A model generated the notes under the pieces. It searched no databases. It saw only the letters and a list, made by a program, of their open reading frames with translations, and was not told where the DNA came from. Positions 35,694 to 44,379 of a stretch of 64,000 nucleotides of DNA are shown here, piece after piece. The position numbers and the translations under genes were made by a program. The stretch comes from Nocardiopsis sp. JB363. Lineage in GTDB: Bacteria > Actinomycetota > Actinomycetes > Streptosporangiales > Streptosporangiaceae. Every line of letters begins with the position of its first letter. The first letter of the stretch is position 1. Location: contig NZ_FRFF01000198.1 in the NCBI RefSeq assembly GCF_900143625.1, forward strand, positions 1 to 64,000, in the 5' to 3' direction.

Positions 35694-36590
35694 ATGGGCA
35701 TCAGGCTCGGAGACAACCAGTACGGCAAGGCCGAGGTCCGCCTCGTCCACATCAACCGCGACACCGCCGTCCACCGGATCAAGGACGTCAACGTCACCTC
35801 CCAGCTCCGCGGAGACCTGGAGGAAGTCCACACGGTCGGCGACAACGCCAAGTGCCTGCCGACCGACACCCAGAAGAACACCGTCTACGCCAAGGCCCGG
35901 GAGTGGGGCGGCGTCGGCGCGATCGAGACCTTCGCCCTCCGTCTCGCACGCCACTTCGTGGACGAGCACGACTACGTGTACGGCGCCCGGCAGGAGATCC
36001 AGGAGTACTCCTGGGACCGCATCTCCACCGCCAACGGCCCGCACGACCACGCGTTCACCCGCCGCGGCGCCGAGACCCGCACCACCGTCGTCAACAAGGA
36101 CGGCGACAAGGAGTGGGTGGTCTCCGGCTTCGAGGGACTGAGCGTCCTCAAGTCCACCGGCTCGGAGTTCCACAGCTACCCCAAGACGCGGTACACGACG
36201 CTGCCCGAGACCGACGACCGGATCCTCGCCACCGACGTCACCGCCCGCTGGCGCTTCATCGGCACCGACCACGACTTCGACAAGGTCTACGCCTCCGTCC
36301 GCGCCCTGTGCCTGGAGGCCTTCGCCGAGACGCACAGCCTCGCCCTGCAGCAGACGCTGTACGCGATGGGTCAGGCCGTCCTCGAAGCCCACCCGGAGAT
36401 CGCCGAGATCCGCTTCTCCATGCCGAACAACCACAACTTCCTGGTGGACCTGTCCCCCTTCGGCCTGGACAACCCCAACGAGGTCTTCTTCGCCGCCGAT
36501 CGTCCCTACGGCAAGATCGAGGCCTCCGTCGAGCGTGACGACGCCCCCGAGGCGGGCGACGCCTGGAAGGCCGTACCGGGCTTCATCTAG
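35694..36590 (+). CDS. uox: urate oxidase (uricase)
   Basis: A 298-aa cofactor-free oxidase that converts urate and O2 to 5-hydroxyisourate. The two T-fold (tunnelling) domains are recognisable: GDNQYGKAEVRLVHI at the N-terminus, the catalytic Thr in LPTDTQKNTVYAKA, and the second-domain blocks HAFTRRGAETRTT, LKSTGSEFHSYPKTRYTTLPE and MPNNHNFLVDLSPFG. The ATG at 35694 has GGAG 9 bases upstream; the in-frame ATG at 35679 lacks a ribosome site but is possible. The 181-base gap from uraH contains a single TTCCGCAT half-site (35603-35610). Confidence 0.95.
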   Translation: MGIRLGDNQYGKAEVRLVHINRDTAVHRIKDVNVTSQLRGDLEEVHTVGDNAKCLPTDTQKNTVYAKAREWGGVGAIETFALRLARHFVDEHDYVYGARQEIQEYSWDRISTANGPHDHAFTRRGAETRTTVVNKDGDKEWVVSGFEGLSVLKSTGSEFHSYPKTRYTTLPETDDRILATDVTARWRFIGTDHDFDKVYASVRALCLEAFAETHSLALQQTLYAMGQAVLEAHPEIAEIRFSMPNNHNFLVDLSPFGLDNPNEVFFAADRPYGKIEASVERDDAPEAGDAWKAVPGFI

Positions 36591-36620
36591 GGCTCCGACC
36601 TCGACAGGACCCCCCACCTT

Positions 36621-36650
36621 CCGGGGCCCGCATGTGCGGCCGGGCCCCGG
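36621..36650 (+). terminator. hairpin between uox and the permease gene
   Basis: A perfect 10-bp stem (36621-36630 with 36641-36650) has a 10-base loop and lies 30 bases after the uox stop. There is no U tract, so it may only partly reduce transcription into the permease. The remaining ~200 bases of the gap show nothing else. Confidence 0.55.
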
Positions 36651-36848
36651 ACCCTCGTCGGCGTACTCCCGTCGTCCCGAGGACACCCATCCGAGGACCA
36701 CCTCGCCTGGCCCGCCGATCCGTGGGCCCCACCGGCCTCAGGCGTGCCCGAAATCGGGCCGCCGGGGTCGCAGCGACACCACCGGATCCCTTCGGATCCG
36801 CAACGCAGGTCTTCCACGACCGCCGATCGCAAAGGCTGGAAACTGGCC

Positions 36849-38351
36849 ATGTCGAACAGTCCGTCCGCGAAGGACTCGGCCACAACGAACGCCACGACCC
36901 CCGATCGCCCGGAGGACGAGAAGCTGCCCCTTCGACTCCTCATCATCTACGGGCTCCAGCACATCCTCACCATGTACGCCGGTGCGGTGGCACCGGCACT
37001 CGTCATCGGAACCGCCGCTGGGCTCGCGAACGACCCCGCCGCCATGGGAATCCTCGTCAGCGGCGCGCTTCTGATGGCCGGTATCGCCACGCTCCTGCAA
37101 ACCGTCGGCCACCGCAAGGTCGGTGCGCAGATGCCGATCGTGGTGGCCTGTTCCTTCGTCCCCGTCAGCGCCATCGCCACCCTGGCCGCGGGTCAGGACG
37201 GGGAGAACCTGCCCGTCGCCCTCGGCGCGTCCATGGCCGCCGGTGTGTTCGCACTCCTGCTGACCCCCTTCTTCGGTCAGCTCATCCGCTTCTTCCCCCC
37301 GATCGTCACCGGCACGATCATCACCGTCATCGGCATCAGCCTCATGCCGGTGGCGGCCGGCTGGATCATGGACGACGCCACGCGCGTCCTCGACGACGGC
37401 TCCACGGTTCCGGCCGCCCCCATGGCCAACCTCGCCCTGGCCGGGGTGACCCTCGCGATCATCCTGGTCGGTTCCCGGGTGCTCCCCGGCATCTGGGGAC
37501 GACTGTCCATCCTCTTCGGTCTGCTCATCGGCACCCTCATCGCCGTCCCCCTCGGCATGGCCGACTTCAGCCGGGTCGGTGAGGCGGACATCGTGTTCAA
37601 CCCGACCTCGGTGTTCTACTTCGGTGCCCCGGAGTTCGAGATCACCGCGATCGCCACCATGTGCGTCATCATGCTGGTCGTGCTCACCGAGGGCGCCTCG
37701 CACATCATCGCGGTCGGTGAGATCACCGGTTCCAAGGTCGACGCCAAGCGCATCTCCGCCGGTCTGCGCGCCGACGTGAGCGGCTCCATCATCGGCCCGA
37801 TCTTCAACACCACCCCCACCAGTTCCTTCGCGCAGAACATCGGGCTGCTGGCCCTGACCGGTATCCGGAGCCGCTACGTGGTGGCCACCGGCGCGGTCAT
37901 CCTCCTGCTGCTGGGCATGTTCCCGATCCTGGGCGGGGTCATGGCCGCCCTGCCGACCCCGGTCCTGGGAGGCGCGGGTCTGGTCCTGTTCGGCACCGTG
38001 GCCGCCAGCGGCGTCAAGACCCTGATCAAGGTGGACTTCAACAACAACCTCAACCTGATCCTGGTGGCCACCTCCATCGGCGTGGCGATCATCCCGCTGG
38101 CCTACCCGACCTTCTACTCCTTCCTCCCGGAGCCGGTCGAGATGATCGCGCACTCGGGCATCATCGGCGCGGCGATCATGTCGATCCTGTTGAACATCTG
38201 CTTCAACGTGATCGGCCGACCGCCCTGCGACGAGCCCCCGGAGATCGACCGGGAGGACATCGGCAGCGCCGGTCCGGGCGAGGCCAAGTACTCCCACCAC
38301 GCCGGGTTCGCCTACCGCGACGAGTCGACCGACCCGACCGAGAAGGCCTGA
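36849..38351 (+). CDS. NCS2-family nucleobase (urate/xanthine):cation symporter
   Basis: A 500-aa polytopic permease with about 12-14 hydrophobic segments. NCS2 landmarks are YGLQHILTMYAGAVAPALV at TM1, GAQMPIVVACSFVPVSAI, the signature region near TEGASHIIAVGEITG (Glu in TM8), and NTTPTSSFAQNIGLLALTGIRSR, the NCS2 motif. Position within the urate operon argues for urate or xanthine uptake. The ATG at 36849 is chosen with GGAAA about 9 bases upstream; the residues upstream of it lack membrane-protein character. Confidence 0.92.
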   Translation: MSNSPSAKDSATTNATTPDRPEDEKLPLRLLIIYGLQHILTMYAGAVAPALVIGTAAGLANDPAAMGILVSGALLMAGIATLLQTVGHRKVGAQMPIVVACSFVPVSAIATLAAGQDGENLPVALGASMAAGVFALLLTPFFGQLIRFFPPIVTGTIITVIGISLMPVAAGWIMDDATRVLDDGSTVPAAPMANLALAGVTLAIILVGSRVLPGIWGRLSILFGLLIGTLIAVPLGMADFSRVGEADIVFNPTSVFYFGAPEFEITAIATMCVIMLVVLTEGASHIIAVGEITGSKVDAKRISAGLRADVSGSIIGPIFNTTPTSSFAQNIGLLALTGIRSRYVVATGAVILLLLGMFPILGGVMAALPTPVLGGAGLVLFGTVAASGVKTLIKVDFNNNLNLILVATSIGVAIIPLAYPTFYSFLPEPVEMIAHSGIIGAAIMSILLNICFNVIGRPPCDEPPEIDREDIGSAGPGEAKYSHHAGFAYRDESTDPTEKA

Positions 38352-38437
38352 TCGAACCGGCCTGATCGACGACTGTCCGGGGCGGGTGCGCGAATATCGT
38401 GCGCCCGCCCCGATTCCGTTCAGTGGAGGTGAATGGT

Positions 38438-39376
38438 ATGCCTGTGAGGGTGACCGACTGGGACCTGCGCAAGCTCCGTGTACTCCGCACCCTCCACGAG
38501 CTCGGAACCGTCCGGGAGACCGCCGAGGCACTGTCCATGACGCCCTCCGGCGTCTCCCAGCAACTGTCGTCGCTGTCCCGACAGGTGGGGGTGGCGCTGT
38601 TGGAGGCGCACGGGCGTCGCGTCCGGCTGACCGACGCGGCCCACGTGCTGCTGCGCCACGCCGACGTGGTGCTGGCCCAGCTGGAGCGGGCCGAGGCCGA
38701 ACTGGACGGGTTCGTCCGCGGTGAGGCCGGGCGGGTTCGCGTGGGCGCGTTCGCCACCGCCATCCCGACCCTGGTGGTGCCCGCGCTGAGCACCCTGCGC
38801 CGCACCCACCCGCACCTGCGCACACGAGTGCACCAGGCCGAGGCCGCCGAGGTGTACGAACTGCTGGCCGCCGGGGAGGTCGACATCGGCCTGTCCCTGG
38901 CCGCCCAGATCCCCGGTGACCAGGACGGACGCTACGAACGGGGCGAGCTGCTGACCGACCCCCTGGACGTGGCGCTGCCCGCCGGGCACCGGTTGGCCGA
39001 CGCCCCCGCGCCGCACCTGCGCGACCTGTCCGACGAACCGTGGATCTACGGTGCGGCGGGCCCTTGGCGCGACATCACGGTGGCCGCCTGCGCCCAGGCC
39101 GGTTTCGTGCCGGAGCAGGGGCACGTGGCCTCGGACTGGCGGGCCATCCTCGACATGGTGGCGGCCGGGTTGGGAGTGGCGCTCGTCCCGCGGCTGGCCG
39201 CGGCCGACGACGCTCCGGGGGTGGTGCTGCGGACCCCGCGCTCGGACCGGCCCCGCCGACACGTGGTGTGGGCGGTCCGCGCGGGTTCGGGCCGGCGTCC
39301 CCAGATCGACGCCGCCCTGCGCGCCCTCACCCAGGTCGCGGCCGACCTGCACAGCACAACCATTCAGTACAAGTGA
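38438..39376 (+). CDS. LysR-family transcriptional regulator
   Basis: A 312-aa regulator. The winged HTH spans residues 6-65 (LRKLRVLRTLHELGTVRETAEALSMTPSG...QQLSSLSRQVGVALLEAHG). The periplasmic-binding-type effector domain covers about 95-300 (RVGAFATAIPTLVVPAL, DIGLSLAAQIPGDQ, LDMVAAGLGVALVPRLA). The ATG at 38438 has an ideal GGAGGTG 6 bases upstream. It lies between the permease and allantoicase on the same strand, so it may tune purine catabolism. No clear T-N11-A pair was placed, and its targets are unknown. Confidence 0.9.
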   Translation: MPVRVTDWDLRKLRVLRTLHELGTVRETAEALSMTPSGVSQQLSSLSRQVGVALLEAHGRRVRLTDAAHVLLRHADVVLAQLERAEAELDGFVRGEAGRVRVGAFATAIPTLVVPALSTLRRTHPHLRTRVHQAEAAEVYELLAAGEVDIGLSLAAQIPGDQDGRYERGELLTDPLDVALPAGHRLADAPAPHLRDLSDEPWIYGAAGPWRDITVAACAQAGFVPEQGHVASDWRAILDMVAAGLGVALVPRLAAADDAPGVVLRTPRSDRPRRHVVWAVRAGSGRRPQIDAALRALTQVAADLHSTTIQYK

Positions 39377-39463
39377 ACGTATAGATCAAAAACTTTCGCT
39401 GGAAGTTATCGGTTTCTCCTGCCAATCTGGAAACGTCCCACCAATCGACGTGCCAGGAGAACC

Positions 39464-40591
39464 ATGAGCGGGGCCCAGCCCTTCGACCCTCGTGACTACA
39501 ACGCCCGGCCCTACGGCGGAGGTGATCCCTACGCCGACTACAAGAAGACCAAGCTCGACTTCGCCGGCATGGTCGACCTCGCCGATCGGCGCCTGGGCGG
39601 CGGCGTGGTCGCGGCCAACGACGAGTTCTTCGCCCAGCGCGAGAACCTCCTGCGGCCCGAACCCGCCGTGTTCGACCCGCATGCCTTCGGGCACAAGGGC
39701 AAGGTCATGGACGGCTGGGAGACCCGCCGCCGCCGCGGCGTCAGCGCCGAACAGCCGCACCCCACCGCCGACGACCACGACTGGGCGCTCGTCCGCCTGG
39801 CCCTTCCCGGCGTCGTCCGCGCCCTGAACATCGACACCGCGCACTTCCGGGGCAACCACCCCACCGAGGTGAGCGTGGAGGCCGCCCAGGTGGAGGGCAC
39901 CCCCACCACCGAGGAGCTGCTGGCCGCCGACTGGACCGAGCTGGTGCCCCGCACCCCCGTGTACGGGCACGCCGCCAACGGCTTCGAGGTGACCTCGACC
40001 CGCCGCTGGACCCACCTGCGCCTCAAACAGTTCCCCGACGGTGGTGTGGCCCGGCTGCGCGTGTACGGCGAGCCCGTCGCCGACCCCGCCTGGCTGGCCG
40101 CGCAGGGCGCGTTCGACGTGGCGGCGCTGCTCAACGGCGGCACCGTGGAGGACGCCTCGGACCGGTTCTACTCCCCGCCGGAGAACATCATCGCGCCGGG
40201 CCGTTCCCACAAGATGGACGACGGCTGGGAGAACCGGCGCCGCCGCGACACCGGCAACGACTGGGTGCGTTTCCGGCTGACCGCCCAGTCCACCGTGCGC
40301 GCCCTGGAGGTGGACACCGCCTACCTCAAGGGCAACGCGGCCGGATGGATCACCATCAAGGGCCGTGACGCCCACGGCGCCGACCCGGACGCCTGGTTCG
40401 AGATCGTCGGCCGGACCCGTCTGGAGCCCGACAGCCCGCACCGCTTCGTCCTGGATGCCCCGGTGACCGTGACCCACGTGCACGTCGACGCGTTCCCCGA
40501 CGGCGGCATGGCGCGCCTGCACGTCTTCGGTTCCCTCACCGAGACCGGTGTGGCCGACCTGGAGTCCCAATGGAAGGCCACCCGCGGCTGA
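39464..40591 (+). CDS. alc: allantoicase
   Basis: A 375-aa enzyme that hydrolyses allantoate to ureidoglycolate and urea. The two homologous beta-sandwich repeats are evident: GKVMDGWETRRRRG...DWALVRLALPGVVRALNIDT in the first (about 82-130) and HKMDDGWENRRRRDTGNDWVRFRL...VRALEVDT in the second (about 247-290). Each repeat has a HVxDAFPDGG/HLRLKQFPDGG-type strand. AGGAGA lies 4 bases before the ATG. It is convergent with allB across a strong terminator. Confidence 0.96.
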   Translation: MSGAQPFDPRDYNARPYGGGDPYADYKKTKLDFAGMVDLADRRLGGGVVAANDEFFAQRENLLRPEPAVFDPHAFGHKGKVMDGWETRRRRGVSAEQPHPTADDHDWALVRLALPGVVRALNIDTAHFRGNHPTEVSVEAAQVEGTPTTEELLAADWTELVPRTPVYGHAANGFEVTSTRRWTHLRLKQFPDGGVARLRVYGEPVADPAWLAAQGAFDVAALLNGGTVEDASDRFYSPPENIIAPGRSHKMDDGWENRRRRDTGNDWVRFRLTAQSTVRALEVDTAYLKGNAAGWITIKGRDAHGADPDAWFEIVGRTRLEPDSPHRFVLDAPVTVTHVHVDAFPDGGMARLHVFGSLTETGVADLESQWKATRG

Positions 40592-40611
40592 CCGCTCGGC
40601 CCCTCCGGCCA

Positions 40612-40644
40612 GAGAGGGCCCCACCGTCTCGGTGGGGCCCTCTC
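40612..40644. terminator. bidirectional terminator alc / allB
   Basis: A perfect 15-bp stem (40612-40626 with 40630-40644) has a 3-base loop. It lies 20 bases after alc and 18 bases from the allB stop. Confidence 0.85.
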
Positions 40645-40662
40645 CGCTGTTCCGGGTCGGTC

Positions 40663-42009
40663 CTACCGGGTGATCATGTGCCCGTCGACGCTGTCCGCCG
40701 TGACCTCGGCGCCGCGCAGCAGCGTGCGGCGTACCCGGCCCTTGAGTTCGGCGCCGTCGTAGGCGCTGACCGGATTGCGGTGGGCCAGCTCGCCCACCGA
40801 CACCCGGAAGGGTTCCTCCGGGGCGAACACGGCCAGGTCGGCCTGGTTCCCCACGGCGATCGTGCCCTTGCCGCGGACCCCCGCCACGCGGGCGGGCCCG
40901 GCGGACATCCACCGCACGACGTCGGCCAGGGGCACCCCGCGACCGGCGGCCTCGGTCCACATGGCCGACAGACCCAACTGGAGCCCCGCGACGCCGCCCC
41001 AGGCGGTACCGAAGTCGCCGGTGTCCAGCTCCTTCAGGTCCGGCGTGCTGGGCGAGTGGTCGCTGACCACACAGTCGATCAGCCCGTCCTGGAGGGCCCG
41101 CCAGAGTAGGTCGCGGTTGGCGGAGTCCCGGATGGGCGGGCAGCACTTGTAGCTGGTGTCCCCCGCCGGGATCTCCTCGGCGGCCAGGGTCAGGTAGTGC
41201 GGGCAGCTCTCCACAGTGAGCGGCACGCCCTCCTGCTTGGCCTGAGCGATCAGGGGCAGCACGGAGGCACTGGACAGGTGCAGCACGTGCGCCCGCACCC
41301 CGGTTCGGCGGGCGGTGTCGACGACCAGGGCGATCGCCGCGTGCTCGGCTTCGTCGGGTCGCGAGGCCAGGAAGTCCGCGTACTCGCGTCCGGACGCGGC
41401 GGGCGCCGAGTCCAGCACGGTGGGGTCCTCCGCGTGCACGATCAGCAGGCCACCGAAGGCGTGGATGGCGCCGGCCGCCGTGTCCAGGTGTTCGGGGTCC
41501 AGGTGCCCGAACTCGTCCACCCCGGAGGGCGACAGGAACGACTTGAACCCGAACACCCCCTCCGCCCACAGGTCGGCGAGGGCGCCGATGGTGTCGGGGC
41601 CGGTGTTCTCGGGAACGGCTCCGCCCCAGAACCCCACGTCGACGGCGAGCTTGCCCTCGGCGGCCGCCTTCTTCGTCTTGAGGTGGTCGGTGGTGGTCGT
41701 GGGCGGCACGCTGTTGAGCGGCATGTCCACGAGGGTGGTCACCCCGCCCAGGGCGGCGGCGCGGGTGGCGCTCGCGAAGCCCTCCCACTCGGTGCGTCCG
41801 GGCTCGTTGACGTGCACGTGGCTGTCGACCAGCCCGGGCAGTAGAACCTCGTCGTCGGCCAGGCGCAGCTCACGGCGGGCGTCGACGGCGACGTCGGTTC
41901 CGGAGAGGACGTCGATGATGCGTCCGTCGTCCACCACCACGGTGACGGGACGCTCCCCCTCGGGGGTGAGGGCGCGGTCGGCCCGCACCACGAGTTCGTG
42001 TTCGCTCAT
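40663..42009 (-). CDS. allB: allantoinase
   Basis: A 448-aa dihydroorotase-like amidohydrolase that opens allantoin to allantoate. Motifs are [23 protein letters not shown] (HxH metal ligands, about 57-80), the presumed carbamylated Lys in [43 protein letters not shown] and the catalytic Asp in [10 protein letters not shown]-terminal [15 protein letters not shown] completes the fold. It starts 2 bases after the stop of the DUF6986 gene, so the two are coupled. Together with alc it supplies the ureidoglycolate branch. Confidence 0.95.
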   Translation of the reverse strand: MSEHELVVRADRALTPEGERPVTVVVDDGRIIDVLSGTDVAVDARRELRLADDEVLLPGLVDSHVHVNEPGRTEWEGFASATRAAALGGVTTLVDMPLNSVPPTTTTDHLKTKKAAAEGKLAVDVGFWGGAVPENTGPDTIGALADLWAEGVFGFKSFLSPSGVDEFGHLDPEHLDTAAGAIHAFGGLLIVHAEDPTVLDSAPAASGREYADFLASRPDEAEHAAIALVVDTARRTGVRAHVLHLSSASVLPLIAQAKQEGVPLTVESCPHYLTLAAEEIPAGDTSYKCCPPIRDSANRDLLWRALQDGLIDCVVSDHSPSTPDLKELDTGDFGTAWGGVAGLQLGLSAMWTEAAGRGVPLADVVRWMSAGPARVAGVRGKGTIAVGNQADLAVFAPEEPFRVSVGELAHRNPVSAYDGAELKGRVRRTLLRGAEVTADSVDGHMITR

Positions 42010-42011
42010 GA

Positions 42012-43289
42012 CTACTCCTGTCCGACCCGGCGGGTGGCGAGGGCCTCGATGCCGGCGGCGTCGGTACCGCAGGCGTCGACGACCTCGGTCTCCTCCAACG
42101 CCCCGCAGCGCAGGCCACGGGCCAGGACGGCGGCCAGGGCCTGGGCGGTGGCGGGTTCGTCCATGACGTTACCGCCGGCGTGGCCGAGGTAGGCCTGAAG
42201 GCGTGCGGCCGCGGGGGCGAAGGCCTCCCGGTAGAACGCGTAGGTGGCCAGGAAACGGATGGGCAGCTGGTGGGGGTGCAGGTCCCAGCCCTGGTAGTAG
42301 CCGCGCTCCAGGGAGCGCCGCACCAGCCCGGCGTGCAATCGCCACGCGGAGTGGACCTCTTCGGGGGTGCCGGTGGGCATGATGTTGCTGCCCCCGTCGG
42401 AGAGCCACACCCCGGTGCCCGCGGCGGCCACCTGCATCACGGACTTGGCGTGGTCGGCCACGGGGTGGGCCAGGCTCTGGTGCGCCGCGGTGATCCCGCA
42501 GGCCGCGCTGTAGTCGTAGGTGCCGTAGTGCAGGGCGGTGACGCGGCCCTGTCCGGCCTGGATCATCCGAGAGACCGCGACGGTGCCGTCGGGCAGCAGG
42601 ATCGATTGGGGGGTCTCGATCTGCAACTCGAAGCGGATCCGTCCCTCCGCCAGGTCGAGGTTCCGCTCCAGGCGTTCGCTCAGCCAGACCATCGCCTCGA
42701 CCTGCTCCACCGAGGTGATCTTGGGCAGGGTGAGCACGAGGTTGTCCGGCAGGGAGCCGTGCTCCTCCAGGAGAGTGCCCAGGAACATGCCCAGGGTGCG
42801 CACCCCGCGGTGTCGGCCGGCGGCTTCCATGCCCTTCATCCGGATGCCGAAGTAGGGCGTGGCCTCCCCCTTCGCCAGGTCGGACGCGAAGGCGCGGGCG
42901 ACCCTGAGCACGTCCCGGTCCTCGGCTTCCTCTCCGGGGCTGCCGTAGCCGTCCTCGAAGTCGGCGCGCAGGTCCTCGATGGGTTCGCGGGCGAGCTTGT
43001 CGCGGACCCGGGGCAGGGCGTCGGCGACGGCGGCCTCACCGATGCCGGTGGCGGCGGCCAGGTCGGCGGCCTTCGGGGCGAACTCGTCGAGAGCGGCCAG
43101 GGCCTTGGCCCCCCAGTCGGCGGCCAGACCCGCCCCGACCTTGTCGGCGGGGACGTAGACACTGTGGACCGGCTGGCGGCCGCCCTGGTCGCCCGGGTAC
43201 TCGCGCTCCAGGCGGGCGTCGGCCTCGGCGAGTCGGGTGTCGAGTTCGGTGGCCAGGCCGCTCGGGCCGGGTGGGGTGTCACTCGCCAC
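42012..43289 (-). CDS. DUF6986 / HpcH-HpaI-type aldolase-like protein
   Basis: A 425-aa TIM-barrel protein of the CitE/HpcH-HpaI superfamily. Metal/CoA-enzyme landmarks are [15 protein letters not shown] (compare DLEDG in CitE, about 123-137), [40 protein letters not shown] (metal Glu, about 224) and [13 protein letters not shown]. It is larger than CitE and resembles malate-synthase-like members without their full extra domains. Its place between allB and the IclR gene suggests it consumes glyoxylate or ureidoglycolate-derived C2 units, possibly by condensation with an acyl-CoA. No reaction is established. GTG start; GGAGG lies 9 bases upstream. Confidence 0.8.
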   Translation of the reverse strand: MASDTPPGPSGLATELDTRLAEADARLEREYPGDQGGRQPVHSVYVPADKVGAGLAADWGAKALAALDEFAPKAADLAAATGIGEAAVADALPRVRDKLAREPIEDLRADFEDGYGSPGEEAEDRDVLRVARAFASDLAKGEATPYFGIRMKGMEAAGRHRGVRTLGMFLGTLLEEHGSLPDNLVLTLPKITSVEQVEAMVWLSERLERNLDLAEGRIRFELQIETPQSILLPDGTVAVSRMIQAGQGRVTALHYGTYDYSAACGITAAHQSLAHPVADHAKSVMQVAAAGTGVWLSDGGSNIMPTGTPEEVHSAWRLHAGLVRRSLERGYYQGWDLHPHQLPIRFLATYAFYREAFAPAAARLQAYLGHAGGNVMDEPATAQALAAVLARGLRCGALEETEVVDACGTDAAGIEALATRRVGQE

Positions 43290-43344
43290 GTGGGGTGTCC
43301 TCCTCCGTCTGCGTCACCGGCCTCCACTCGAAGGCCGGGTAAGT

Positions 43345-43380
43345 TTTCTACATGCGGATACTAACTTTTGCTATTCGGAA
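43345..43380. promoter_or_regulatory. paired operator sites upstream of the DUF6986-allB operon
   Basis: TTTCTACATGCGGAT (43345-43359) and TTTTGCTATTCGGAA (43366-43380) fit the cluster's 15-bp palindrome (TTCCRYAWTRYGGAA) at 10 and 11 positions. Their starts are again exactly 21 bases apart. The pair lies 56-91 bases upstream of the DUF6986 start. Confidence 0.5.
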
Positions 43381-43451
43381 GAACAAGGGCCGGCGGGCGG
43401 CGAAAAGCCACCGCGCCGGCCTTCTCTGAGCGACCAAGAGCGAAAAGCAGC

Positions 43452-43466
43452 TTTCGTATTGCAGAA
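43452..43466. promoter_or_regulatory. operator site at the iclR-type gene start
   Basis: TTTCGTATTGCAGAA fits the cluster's operator pattern at 13 of 15 positions and ends 7 bases before the regulator's GTG, consistent with autorepression. Confidence 0.55.
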
Positions 43467-43473
43467 TGAGAGC

Positions 43474-44316
43474 GTGACCGTAGCGGCCCTCAGCATGGGA
43501 GCACGACCCTTGTCAGCCTCACAGACCCCCCACATGGACCAACCCCGCCCCGCCGCGGAGACGGCCCGCCGCTCCGGTGGCGTACAGTCCCTCGACCGTG
43601 CCTTCTCCCTGTTGGAGATCATGGCCGAGGCGGGCGGCGAGGCCTCCCTGAGTCAACTCGCCGACTCCTCCGGCCTTCCCCTGCCCACCATCCACCGCAT
43701 CATCCGCACGCTGGTCGGCAACGGCTACGTCCGCCAACTGCCCTCGCGCCGATACGCGCTGGGCCCCCGCCTGATCGGACTCGGCGACAAGGCCGCCCAG
43801 ATGCTCGGTACCTGGGCCCGTCCCCACCTGGCACAGCTCGTGGAGGACCTCGGCGAGACCGCCAACCTCGCCATGCTCGACGGCGACAAGGTCATCTACG
43901 TGGCACAGGTCCCCTCACCACACGCGATGCGCATGTTCACCGAGGTGGGCCGCCGCGTCCTGCCGCACTCCGCCGGTGTCGGCAAGGCCTTGCTGTCCCA
44001 GCTGAGCGACGAGGACGCACTGGCCACCGTGCGCCGCACCGGCATGCCGGCCGCCACCGAGCGCACCATCACCGACCCGGACGCCTTCCTGGCCGAACTC
44101 CACCGCATCCGCGAGAACGGCTACGCCATCGACGACGGAGAACAGGAGATCGGTGTGCGCTGCGTGGCCGTCCCCGTCAAGGACGCCCCGTCCGGCATGG
44201 CGGTCTCCATCTCCGGCCCCGAAGCCCGCGTGAGCTGGGACTTCGTCGACCGCGCCGCCCCCATCGTGCGAAGCTCCGCCACCCTTCTGGCCACCGACCT
44301 CAACAATCAGGCCTGA
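43474..44316 (+). CDS. IclR-family transcriptional regulator (AllR-like)
   Basis: A 280-aa regulator. The winged HTH is at about residues 40-95 (VQSLDRAFSLLEIMAEAGGEASLSQ, then LPTIHRIIRTLVGNGYVRQ). The effector domain is at about 105-275, with PHSAGVGKALLSQL, ENGYAIDDGEQEIGVRCVAVPV and GMAVSISGP, as in AllR, which binds glyoxylate or allantoin. It is divergent from DUF6986-allB and next to matching operator sites, so it is the best candidate regulator of the whole purine cluster. The start is uncertain: GTG 43474 (perhaps leaderless), ATG 43495 or ATG 43534. Confidence 0.9.
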   Translation: MTVAALSMGARPLSASQTPHMDQPRPAAETARRSGGVQSLDRAFSLLEIMAEAGGEASLSQLADSSGLPLPTIHRIIRTLVGNGYVRQLPSRRYALGPRLIGLGDKAAQMLGTWARPHLAQLVEDLGETANLAMLDGDKVIYVAQVPSPHAMRMFTEVGRRVLPHSAGVGKALLSQLSDEDALATVRRTGMPAATERTITDPDAFLAELHRIRENGYAIDDGEQEIGVRCVAVPVKDAPSGMAVSISGPEARVSWDFVDRAAPIVRSSATLLATDLNNQA

Positions 44317-44323
44317 ACCGTCC

Positions 44324-44367
44324 ATGACGAGGGGCCCTGACCGAAAGTGGTCAGGGCCCCTCGTCAT
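44324..44367. terminator. bidirectional terminator iclR-type gene / era
   Basis: A perfect 19-bp stem (44324-44342 with 44349-44367) has a 6-base loop, between two convergent genes. It is the longest terminator stem in the window. Confidence 0.85.
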
Positions 44368-44379
44368 GCTCGCGGCAGG

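Noticed and set aside
36738-38825. A long leftward frame antisense to the nucleobase permease
   Set aside because: Composition is Gly/Asp/His-rich shadow sequence; the rightward permease has clear NCS2 motifs and membrane segments.
39386-41788. A long leftward frame antisense to allantoicase running into allB
   Set aside because: No recognisable domain; both allantoicase repeats and allantoinase motifs are intact in their own frames.
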